A stretch of 5,923 nt of DNA from Actinomycetota bacterium (GTDB lineage Bacteria; Actinomycetota; Actinomycetes; S36-B12; CAIYMF01), in the NCBI GenBank assembly GCA_009699025.1, contig WLOZ01000134.1, forward strand, positions 1-5,923, given 5' to 3'. A program made the position numbers and the translations under genes. Shown here piece by piece: positions 1-5,923 of this stretch; the stretch's first letter is position 1, and the number at the start of each line of letters is the position of its first letter. The notes under the pieces were generated by a model. That model searched no databases. It had not been told where the DNA came from and was given only the letters and a program-made list of their open reading frames with translations.

Positions 1-1037
<1,037 letters not shown>

Positions 1038-1038
<1 letters not shown>

Positions 1039-2168
1039 CAGGCACCGCCCATCAGCGCGACGAAGCGGTCGAAGAGATAGGCCGAGTCGTGGGGGCCGGC
1101 CGCCGCCTCCGGGTGGTACTGCACGGAGAAGGCGGGCAGGTCGAGGCATCTGAGTCCCTCGACGACGTTGTCATTCAGGCCGATGTGGCTCACTTCGACC
1201 CTTCCATAGGGAGTCTCTGAGATGGAGTCGAGAGGGGCATCGACGGCAAAGCCGTGGTTGTGGGCGGTCACCTCGACGCGCCCCGTGGCCCGGTCGAGCA
1301 CGGGCTGGTTGATGCCGCGGTGCCCGAAGGGCAGCTTGTAGGTGCCGAACCCGAGAGCGCGCCCCAGCACCTGATGGCCAAAGCAGATTCCGAACAGCGG
1401 AACCTTGGCGTCGAGCGTCGCCCGCACTAGGGCCACCGCGTGGTCGGCGGTGGCCGGGTCACCGGGCCCATTCGAGACGAAGATGCCGTCGGCGCCGAGT
1501 GCGAGCAGCTCGTCGGGCGTGATGCCGGCGGGCACCACCGTAACCTCGATCCCACGCTCGGCAAGAAGCCGAGGCGTCATCGCCTTGATCCCGAGGTCGA
1601 CCGCCGCCACCCTGAAGCGCACGACACCTGCCGCGGCCACGGTGTACGGGGCGCTCGCGGTTACCTCGGAGGTGAGGTCGGCGCCCGCCATCGCCGGTGA
1701 CTCGCGCACCGCTTGCAGCAGTTCGTCGTCCGGGCGCGCGGCCGCAGGGCCGCTGAAGAGCCCGACCCTCATCGCTCCCCGGTCACGCAGGTGCCGGGTG
1801 AGAGCCCGTGTGTCGACCTCGCAGATGCCCACCACCCCGTCGCGCACCAGGTCGTCGTCGAGACTTCTCAGCGACCGCCAGTTGCTGGCGAGCCGGCTTG
1901 GGTCGCGCACCACGTACCCCGCCACCCAGATGCGACGCGACTCGGCGTCGTCGTTGTTGACCCCGGTGTTGCCCACATGCGGCGAGGTCATGACCACGAC
2001 CTGCCGCTGGTAGGACGGGTCGGTGAGCGTCTCCTGATACCCGGTCATGCCGGTGGAGAACACTGCCTCGCCGAAGGTCTCCCCCACCGCGCCGAACGAT
2101 CGGCCCCGAAACGACCGTCCGTCCTCGAGCATCAGGGTTGCCGGAGTGCTCCCGGTCAGAAGGCTCAT
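1038..2168 (-). CDS. carA: Carbamoyl-phosphate synthase small (glutaminase) subunit
   Basis: This 376-residue protein is close to the family length (382 in E. coli). It hydrolyses glutamine and passes ammonia to CarB. The N-terminal CarA-specific domain contains [17 protein letters not shown] (38-54) and [15 protein letters not shown] (114-128). The C-terminal class I glutamine amidotransferase domain has SNGPGDP (232-238), the nucleophile elbow GICFGHQ with catalytic Cys262, HNHGFAVD (303-310) and the His352/Glu354 pair in QYHPE. The catalytic triad is complete. I chose the ATG at 2168 over the upstream in-frame starts as far as 2501: family homology begins here, GGAG lies 7 bases upstream, and the extra residues would lie inside pyrC and have no CarA-like content. 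The start overlaps the pyrC stop (ATGA, 2165-2168). Streptomyces and mycobacteria, as I recall, carry a small membrane-protein gene between pyrC and carA; it is absent here. Confidence 0.97.
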
Positions 2169-3487
2169 GCCAGGTCTCCATAGGTCTGTCGGCCTCGCAG
2201 GAACGTGGCAACCACCCTGACTGGCAGGTCGAGCCCGGCGAAGGGGGTGTTGCGCGAGCGAGACACCATCGTCGCGGCCGACACGGTAGCGCGTGCCACC
2301 GGGTCGACCAGGGTGAGGTTGGCCGGCTCCCCCACGGCAAGCGGGCGCCCCTGGGCCGCCAGGCGTCCGATGCGCGCGGGGGTCGCAGACATACGCTCCA
2401 CCACGCCGGCCCAGTCGAGCAGTCCGGTCTCGACCATGGCCTCGACCACGACCGACAGCGCCGTCTCGAGCCCGGTCATACCCATCGCCGCCGCCCCCCA
2501 CTCGCAGTCCTTGCCCTCCGACGGATGGGGGGCATGGTCGGTGGCGACCACGTCGATGGTGCCGTCGGCCAACCCCTCGCGCAGCGCCCTGACGTCATCG
2601 GCCGTGCGCAGCGGCGGGTTGACCTTGTACACGGGGTCATAGGTGGCCACGAGTTCGTCGGTGAGCAGCAGGTGGTGTGGCGTCACCTCGGCGGTGACGT
2701 CGATGCCCCGAGCCTTGGCCCACCGGATCAGATCGACCGATCCAGCGGTTGACACGTGGCAGATGTGCAGCCGCGAGCCCACGTGCTCGGTCAGCAGCAC
2801 GTCCCGAGCGATGATCGCCTCCTCAGCGACCGCCGGCCAGCCCCGGAGCCCGAGCACCCCCGACACCGCGCCCTCATTCATCTGCGCGTCCTCGGTGAGC
2901 CGCGGCTCCTGGGCATGCTGGGCAATCACGCCGTCGAAGGCCTTCACGTACTCCAGCGCGCGGCGCATGAGCAGCGCGTCGTGTACGCAGCGGCCGTCAT
3001 CGCTGAAAATGCGCACGCGGGCCGCGGAGTCGGCCATCGCACCCAATTCGGCCAGCCGCTGGCCGTCGAGCCCGACGGTGACCGCCCCAACCGGGTGGAC
3101 GTCGCAGTGACCGGCTTCCGCACCGAGCCGCCACACCTGCTCGACCACCCCGGCTGTGTCGGCGACCGGGTCGGTGTTGGCCATGGCGTGCACCGCGGTA
3201 AAGCCGCCGGCCGCAGCCGCACGGGTTCCGGTATCGACGGTCTCTGAGTCTTCACGACCTGGCTCGCGTAGGTGGGTGTGAAGATCGACAAGGCCCGGAA
3301 GCGCCAGCAGCGACTCGCCCTCGATCACCCGCGCGCCGCCGAGGTCTGCCGTTCCGGCCGGAACGAGCTCGCGAATGACCCCTTCTGACAACACGAGGTC
3401 GGAGCGCTCGCTACTCCCCACCACGCCCACCGCCCGGATGACGACCCGAGCCCCGCCGGTCACACTCGCGTCGTGGGTCACGCTCAC
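2165..3487 (-). CDS. pyrC: Dihydroorotase, class I
   Basis: A 440-residue zinc amidohydrolase that cyclises carbamoyl aspartate to dihydroorotate, the third step of UMP synthesis. The length suits class I bacterial dihydroorotases. Visible motifs are the metal-binding and substrate motif [10 protein letters not shown] (68-77; H70, H72, R74), ANTDP (103-107), FSDDG (161-165; D163 takes the bridging-ligand position), H191 in QHAQ, H244 in [14 protein letters not shown] (269-278), VNPPLR (289-294) and the catalytic aspartate D317 in ATDHAPH. The start is GTG at 3487, overlapping the pyrB stop as GTGA, with an AGGAG 7 bases upstream. A second GTG two codons in (3481) cannot be excluded. An aspartate in FSDDG, where other amidohydrolases have a carbamylated lysine, recalls dihydroorotases of the Aquifex type, which work in complex with aspartate transcarbamoylase. 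That complex is inference here. Confidence 0.97.
   Translation of the reverse strand: MSVTHDASVTGGARVVIRAVGVVGSSERSDLVLSEGVIRELVPAGTADLGGARVIEGESLLALPGLVDLHTHLREPGREDSETVDTGTRAAAAGGFTAVHAMANTDPVADTAGVVEQVWRLGAEAGHCDVHPVGAVTVGLDGQRLAELGAMADSAARVRIFSDDGRCVHDALLMRRALEYVKAFDGVIAQHAQEPRLTEDAQMNEGAVSGVLGLRGWPAVAEEAIIARDVLLTEHVGSRLHICHVSTAGSVDLIRWAKARGIDVTAEVTPHHLLLTDELVATYDPVYKVNPPLRTADDVRALREGLADGTIDVVATDHAPHPSEGKDCEWGAAAMGMTGLETALSVVVEAMVETGLLDWAGVVERMSATPARIGRLAAQGRPLAVGEPANLTLVDPVARATVSAATMVSRSRNTPFAGLDLPVRVVATFLRGRQTYGDLA
2176..2179 (-). promoter_or_regulatory. carA ribosome binding site
   Basis: GGAG lies 7 bases upstream of the ATG at 2168, inside the 3' end of pyrC. It supports that start over the longer open frame reaching 2501. 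Confidence 0.6.
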
Positions 3488-4434
3488 TCTCCCTCTCCTG
3501 TCAGGGGCGCCCCTCCGAGAAGGAGGTACAGCACCGCCATTCGCACGCTGACCCCGTTGGCCACCTGCTCGACGATCACCGACCGCGCCGAGTCGGCAAC
3601 GTCGGACCCAATCTCCATACCGCGGTTCATGGGTCCGGGGTGCATCACGATCGCGTGGTCGGGGAGCGTGTGCACCCGACGGTCGTCAAGCCCGTAGCGG
3701 CGGCTGTACTCGCGCGCACTCGGAAAAAACGCCGAATGCATCCGCTCAGCCTGTACGCGCAGCATCATCACCGCGTCACTGGTGGGAAGCGGCGCATCGA
3801 GGTCGTAGCTGACGCTGCACGGCCACGTCTCGACACCGACGGGCAGCAGGGTGGGTGGCGCCACCAGCGTGACCTCAGCTCCCAGCGTGCTGAGAAGTCG
3901 AACATTGCTGCGTGCCACGCGACTGTGCAGCACGTCTCCGACGATGGTTACCCTCAGGCCGGCGAGGTCACCGCGGCCGCCCGCGAGGTGCTCACGCATC
4001 GTGAACGCGTCGAGGAGCGCCTGAGTCGGATGCTCGTGGGTTCCGTCGCCTGCGTTGACAACCGATCCTTGGATCCAGCCTGAGTTCGCCAGTCGGTGCG
4101 GCGCACCGCTGGCCGGGTGGCGGATCACCACCGCGTCGGCACCCATCGCCTCGAGCGTCAGCGCGGTGTCCTTGAGGCTCTCACCCTTCGACACGCTCGA
4201 CCCCTTGGCCGAGAAGTTGATGACGTCGGCCGACAGCCGCTTGGCAGCCGCCTCGAAGGAAATGCGCGTGCGAGTGGAATCTTCGTAGAAGAGGTTAACG
4301 ACCGTACGGCCCCTGAGGGTGGGGAGCTTCTTAATGGGCCGGTCGGCGATCTGTGCCAACTCCTGGGCCGTGTCGAGCACGAGCAGGGCGTCGTCGAGGG
4401 TGAGGTCGGCCGCCGACAGCAGGTGGCCCCTCAT
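3484..4434 (-). CDS. pyrB: Aspartate carbamoyltransferase catalytic subunit
   Basis: A 316-residue cytosolic enzyme that joins carbamoyl phosphate and L-aspartate to give N-carbamoyl-L-aspartate, the committed step of pyrimidine synthesis. The carbamoyl phosphate-binding signature is [11 protein letters not shown] (51-61). The mobile loop [12 protein letters not shown] (79-90) supplies K84. HPTQALLD (135-142), RVTIVGD (161-167) and [11 protein letters not shown] (265-275) complete the active site. Length is typical of PyrB (about 305-320). The ATG at 4434 overlaps the pyrR stop as ATGA. GAGG sits only 4 bases upstream, so translational coupling from pyrR is likely. No pyrI regulatory-subunit gene is visible in this window, so allosteric control of the E. 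coli kind is not indicated. An ornithine carbamoyltransferase is excluded by the motif set and the operon context. Confidence 0.98.
   Translation of the reverse strand: MRGHLLSAADLTLDDALLVLDTAQELAQIADRPIKKLPTLRGRTVVNLFYEDSTRTRISFEAAAKRLSADVINFSAKGSSVSKGESLKDTALTLEAMGADAVVIRHPASGAPHRLANSGWIQGSVVNAGDGTHEHPTQALLDAFTMREHLAGGRGDLAGLRVTIVGDVLHSRVARSNVRLLSTLGAEVTLVAPPTLLPVGVETWPCSVSYDLDAPLPTSDAVMMLRVQAERMHSAFFPSAREYSRRYGLDDRRVHTLPDHAIVMHPGPMNRGMEIGSDVADSARSVIVEQVANGVSVRMAVLYLLLGGAPLTGEGE
3495..3499 (-). promoter_or_regulatory. pyrC ribosome binding site
   Basis: AGGAG lies 7 bases upstream of the GTG at 3487, within a purine run (AGGAGAGGGAGA) at the 3' end of pyrB. It supports the first of two closely spaced GTG codons as the start. 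Confidence 0.55.
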
Positions 4435-5012
4435 GAGGCCTCGTTCGGCTGTGAGGATCCAGACACGACGACCGCGTCGACACCATCGTGCTCAAGCAAC
4501 TGAACACGCACCGTCTCGAGCTGCGAGGTGGGAATGTTCTTGCCCACATAGTCAGCCCTGATCGGCAGCTCACGATGACCCCGGTCGACCAGGATCGCCA
4601 GGGCCACGGCTCGAGGTCGGCCCACGTCATTCAGCGCGTCGAGCGCAGCCCGGATGGTGCGCCCAGAAAAGAGCACGTCGTCAACGAGGACCACGAGCGC
4701 GTCGTCAACTCCGCCTGCGGGAATCTCAGTAGGTAGTAGCGCCCTCGCGGGCCGGCGGCGAAGGTCATCGCGGTACATGGTGATGTCGAGGGAACCGACA
4801 GGAATAGCGCGGCCCTGAATCTCAGCGAGCCGTTCGCCGAGCCGCAGCGCGAGGTCGACTCCCCTCGTGGGGATGCCGAGCAGGATCACGTCGTCGGCAC
4901 CATGGGTGCGCTCGTCAATCTCGTGCGCCATACGGGTGATAGCCCGCGTGATGTCGGACCCCGACATCACGGCACGGGGGGGCATCGCAGGGGATGAGCC
5001 CACAGCAGACAT
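4431..5012 (-). CDS. pyrR: Bifunctional pyr operon RNA-binding regulator / uracil phosphoribosyltransferase
   Basis: PyrR binds pyr mRNA when charged with UMP or UTP and represses the operon; many homologues also make UMP from uracil and PRPP. The product has 193 residues, slightly longer than the usual 180 because of an N-terminal tail of about 15 residues. The PRPP-binding loop is [13 protein letters not shown] (107-119). [10 protein letters not shown] (46-55), the segment around residues 74-83 ([10 protein letters not shown]) and [20 protein letters not shown] (143-162) are typical of PyrR rather than of the UPP-type uracil phosphoribosyltransferase. I chose the ATG at 5012 because AAGGAGG lies 8 bases upstream. 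The frame stays open to a GTG at 5108, but those 32 extra residues are unlike PyrR and would overlap the leader. It is the first gene of the operon and overlaps pyrB by four bases. Confidence 0.95.
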   Translation of the reverse strand: MSAVGSSPAMPPRAVMSGSDITRAITRMAHEIDERTHGADDVILLGIPTRGVDLALRLGERLAEIQGRAIPVGSLDITMYRDDLRRRPARALLPTEIPAGGVDDALVVLVDDVLFSGRTIRAALDALNDVGRPRAVALAILVDRGHRELPIRADYVGKNIPTSQLETVRVQLLEHDGVDAVVVSGSSQPNEAS

Positions 5013-5020
5013 CAGACTGA

Positions 5021-5027
5021 CCTCCTT
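5021..5027 (-). promoter_or_regulatory. pyrR Shine-Dalgarno sequence
   Basis: AAGGAGG with an 8-base spacer to the ATG at 5012 is the strongest Shine-Dalgarno in the operon and decides the pyrR start. Its first five bases are exactly complementary to UCCUU at 5057-5053 in the same leader, so it can be masked by RNA folding. Confidence 0.85.
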
Positions 5028-5057
5028 CCCCGCCTCACTGGACGGGTCGTTAAAGGA
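5023..5057 (-). promoter_or_regulatory. Leader hairpin that can sequester the pyrR Shine-Dalgarno
   Basis: The outer stem pairs UCCUU (5057-5053) with AAGGA (5027-5023), the first five bases of the Shine-Dalgarno. An asymmetric internal loop follows (UAACGA on one side, one G on the other). Inside it sits the PyrR loop stem CCCG/CGGG. PyrR binding would stabilise the masked form and block ribosome entry. A competing pairing, GACC (5048-5045) with GGUC (5022-5019), also touches the Shine-Dalgarno but disrupts the PyrR loop. No intrinsic terminator with a U-tract is seen in the leader, so translational control fits better than attenuation. The pairings are read directly; their stability was not calculated. 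Confidence 0.62.
5029..5046 (-). promoter_or_regulatory. PyrR-binding RNA loop in the pyrR leader
   Basis: Read as RNA on the minus strand, this is CCCGUCCAGUGAGGCGGG. It contains the PyrR-recognition core UCCNGNGAGG (as UCCAGUGAGG) known from Bacillus binding loops. It is closed by a perfect 4-bp stem, CCCG with CGGG. As I recall the Bacillus loop (CAGUCCAGAGAGGCUG), the flanking pairs there are CAG/CUG and here CCG/CGG, so base pairing is kept while the bases change. The site ends two bases before the pyrR Shine-Dalgarno, in the leader of the gene that encodes its ligand. Binding by this PyrR is inferred, not shown. Confidence 0.82.
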
Positions 5058-5073
5058 TGTCTTGCAGGCCCTG

Positions 5074-5104
5074 ACGATAGCAGGGGCGACCGACGTGAGT
5101 TCCA
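5074..5104 (-). promoter_or_regulatory. Candidate pyr operon promoter
   Basis: A possible -10 hexamer, TATCGT (5079-5074), fits the actinobacterial TANNNT pattern. The best -35 match is weak: TGGAAC at 5104-5099, with a 19-base spacer. It would start transcription near 5066 and give a leader of about 50 bases that includes the whole PyrR hairpin. Confidence 0.3.
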
Positions 5105-5123
5105 CCACCGGATGGGTTACGCT
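5095..5123 (+). promoter_or_regulatory. Candidate bldD promoter
   Basis: TACGCT (5118-5123) fits TANNNT as a -10 element. GTGAGT (5095-5100), 17 bases upstream, is a poor -35 element (three of six matches to TTGACA). The predicted start near 5130 leaves a short leader before the Shine-Dalgarno at 5145. The -35 region overlaps that of the divergent pyr promoter candidate, so the two would be back to back. Confidence 0.3.
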
Positions 5124-5130
5124 CTGTAGT
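5116..5130. promoter_or_regulatory. Candidate BldD operator (autoregulatory site)
   Basis: GTTACGCTCTGTAGT fits the palindromic BldD consensus NTNACNCWGNGTNAN at seven of nine specified positions. The left half-site is perfect; the two mismatches are in the right half. It overlaps the candidate -10 element of bldD and ends 25 bases before the GTG start, where autorepression would be expected, since Streptomyces BldD represses its own gene. The consensus is short and from memory, so chance similarity is possible. Confidence 0.38.
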
Positions 5131-5144
5131 CAACGCACCGCAAC

Positions 5145-5151
5145 GAGGAGG
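5145..5151 (+). promoter_or_regulatory. bldD Shine-Dalgarno sequence
   Basis: GAGGAGG lies 4 bases before the GTG at 5156 and supports this start. No in-frame alternative gives the conserved N-terminus. Confidence 0.75.
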
Positions 5152-5155
5152 ACCC

Positions 5156-5647
5156 GTGTCCAGTGACTACGCCAAGGCACTCGGAAGCCGTCTGCGTGCC
5201 ATCCGCCAGCAGCAGGAGTTGAGCCTGCACGGCGTCGAGGAGAAGTCACGGGGTCGTTGGAAGGCAGTTGTCATCGGGTCGTACGAGCGCGGCGACCGCG
5301 CGGTCACCGTGCAGAAGCTGGCCGAGCTGGCCGACTTCTACGGTGTACCGGTCTCCGAGTTGCTTCCCGACGGGGGTCCCACCGCCGCCAGCGAGGCACC
5401 ACCCAAGCTCATCCTTGACCTCGAGCGCCTCGGCTCGGTGCCCGCCGAGAAGGCCGGGCCCCTGTCACGCTACGCCGCGGCCATCCAGGCCCAGCGGGGC
5501 GACTACAACGGACGTATTCTGTCGATTCGCCAAGAGGACCTGCGCACGCTCAGCGTTATCTACGACGAACCGGTCAGCATGTTGACCGAGCAGCTCATCA
5601 TGTGGGGAGTGCTGAACCCGGAGGCCCGTCAGGATCTAGGCCTCTAG
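5156..5647 (+). CDS. bldD: BldD-family transcriptional regulator (XRE-type HTH, c-di-GMP-binding C-terminal domain)
   Basis: A 163-residue protein starting at GTG, close in length to Streptomyces BldD (167). In Streptomyces, BldD bound to a c-di-GMP tetramer represses sporulation and development genes. Residues 1-75 form an XRE-type helix-turn-helix domain, with LRAIRQQQELSLHGVEEKS (14-32), GSYERGDRAV (41-50) and LAELADFYGVPVSELLP (55-71). A linker (about 72-84) leads to the C-terminal domain, PKLILDLERL (83-92) to the end. The c-di-GMP signature RGD-X8-RQDD appears as R114-G115-D116 and R125-Q126-E127-D128, at the same numbering as in S. coelicolor, with only D127 changed to E. The gene is divergent from pyrR. 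Its last codons and TAG stop lie in an 8-bp tandem repeat. Whether this organism sporulates cannot be told; BldD may serve other c-di-GMP-linked programmes. Confidence 0.93.
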   Translation: MSSDYAKALGSRLRAIRQQQELSLHGVEEKSRGRWKAVVIGSYERGDRAVTVQKLAELADFYGVPVSELLPDGGPTAASEAPPKLILDLERLGSVPAEKAGPLSRYAAAIQAQRGDYNGRILSIRQEDLRTLSVIYDEPVSMLTEQLIMWGVLNPEARQDLGL

Positions 5648-5674
5648 GCCTCTAGGCCTCTAGGCCTCTAGGCC
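5635..5674. repeat. Tandem array of five perfect 8-bp units (TCTAGGCC)
   Basis: Units begin at 5635, 5643, 5651, 5659 and 5667 and are identical. Each contains the palindrome CTAG, and each unit junction makes the palindrome AGGCCT. Because 8 is not a multiple of 3, TAG occurs in all three frames, and because CTAG is self-complementary this holds on both strands. The bldD stop (5645-5647) and the stop of the convergent gene (5670-5668) both lie in it. GGCC-TCTA-GGCC can fold as small hairpins on either strand, so a weak bidirectional terminator role is possible, though no U-tract follows. Confidence 0.97.
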
Positions 5675-5923
5675 ACGCGCACAGCGCTCACCGACGGACG
5701 GGGTCGACGGGCCGCGGTGGCCACCGCCGTAGACAGCACCCGGGCCTGACCGGCAGGGTCAGCCTGCAGCAGCTGCGACGAGACGGGGAAAACGGACACC
5801 CCGAACATCGAGTAGCGCTGCTGCCTCGCCACCCAGGCGGGGTCGGGTGTGGCCACCTCGATCGCGAGCCCCACCGAGTCGATCCACACCGCCGGCTGAC
5901 CAACCGGCTCTCCCGACGGGCCC
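5668..5923 (-). CDS. Hypothetical protein, C-terminal fragment (partial at right edge)
   Basis: An open frame of 84 codons enters from the right edge and ends at TAG (5670-5668) in the 8-bp array. There is no stop upstream, so the true start is probably outside the window; GTG at 5889 is the first visible start-like codon but has no convincing Shine-Dalgarno. GC-rich third positions and a convergent position next to bldD support a real gene. The visible part has a hydrophobic strand-like segment, VWIDSVGLAIEVA, a basic/aromatic stretch (WVARQQRYSMFG), then VSVFPVSSQLL and an alanine-rich tail. The order D-X6-E-V, basic helix, hydrophobic strand resembles the C-terminal nuclease-like domain (DUF559/Vsr-like) of many actinobacterial hypothetical proteins. 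That is only pattern similarity, and function is unassigned. No signal peptide or membrane segment is visible. Confidence 0.7.
   Translation of the reverse strand, partial: GPSGEPVGQPAVWIDSVGLAIEVATPDPAWVARQQRYSMFGVSVFPVSSQLLQADPAGQARVLSTAVATAARRPRPSVSAVRVA

Noticed and set aside
2169..2501. In-frame upstream extension of carA giving a 487-residue product
   Set aside because: The extra 111 residues lie inside pyrC, are glycine/arginine-rich frame-shadow sequence, and have no CarA homology; the ATG at 2168 has a Shine-Dalgarno and an ATGA overlap.
2138..2752. Plus-strand open frame of 204 codons opposite pyrC
   Set aside because: It lies entirely opposite well-supported pyrC and the start of carA, and its sequence is rich in R, G and H with no motif.
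5074..5103. ECF-sigma-type promoter (GGAAC motif) upstream of pyrR
   Set aside because: GGAAC at 5103-5099 is present, but the nearest GTC-like -10 element is about 23 bases away, too far for this class.
5013..5104. Bacillus-type terminator/antiterminator attenuator in the pyr leader
   Set aside because: The leader is short and no GC-rich hairpin followed by a U-tract is visible on the minus strand; Shine-Dalgarno masking explains the structure better.
5013..5108. In-frame upstream extension of pyrR to a GTG at 5108
   Set aside because: It would read through the PyrR loop, the Shine-Dalgarno and the candidate promoter; the ATG at 5012 has AAGGAGG at ideal spacing and family-like length.

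Overview
This window is GC-rich and reads as chromosomal DNA of an actinobacterium. The evidence is a de novo pyrimidine operon in the actinobacterial order (pyrR-pyrB-pyrC-carA-carB, all on the minus strand), with a close homologue of the actinobacterial regulator BldD transcribed divergently from pyrR. From memory, Streptomyces coelicolor has the same bldD/pyrR adjacency. I cannot fix the genus.

Layout from left to right. Positions 1-1038 hold the first 346 codons of carB, which runs off the left edge. Positions 1038-2168 are carA, 2165-3487 pyrC, 3484-4434 pyrB and 4431-5012 pyrR. All are on the minus strand, so transcription runs right to left, pyrR first. Every junction overlaps by 1 or 4 bases, which suggests translational coupling. 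Positions 5013-5155 are the only sizeable intergenic region. They carry the pyrR leader, with a recognisable PyrR-binding RNA loop next to the Shine-Dalgarno sequence, weak candidate promoters on both strands and a candidate BldD operator. Positions 5156-5647 are bldD on the plus strand. At 5635-5674 there is a perfect tandem array of five 8-bp units that contains the stop codons of both bldD and a convergent gene. That gene, of unknown function, runs from 5674 leftward to its stop at 5668 as its 3' end and leaves the window on the right.

How the genes work together. CarA and CarB make carbamoyl phosphate from glutamine, bicarbonate and ATP. PyrB condenses it with aspartate to carbamoyl aspartate, and PyrC closes the ring to dihydroorotate. 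PyrR senses uridine nucleotides and binds the leader RNA. The leader can fold so that the PyrR loop sits inside a stem that masks the pyrR Shine-Dalgarno sequence, which fits translational repression of the kind described for Mycobacterium smegmatis rather than Bacillus-type attenuation. Because the five genes overlap, control at the pyrR start could spread down the operon. BldD is a c-di-GMP-responsive regulator; its ligand-binding motif is retained here with one conservative change.

No tRNA, rRNA, CRISPR array, insertion sequence or integration site was seen. Most of the window is ordinary core metabolism. The parts worth a second look are the pyrR leader, the shared bldD/pyrR control region and the 8-bp array.
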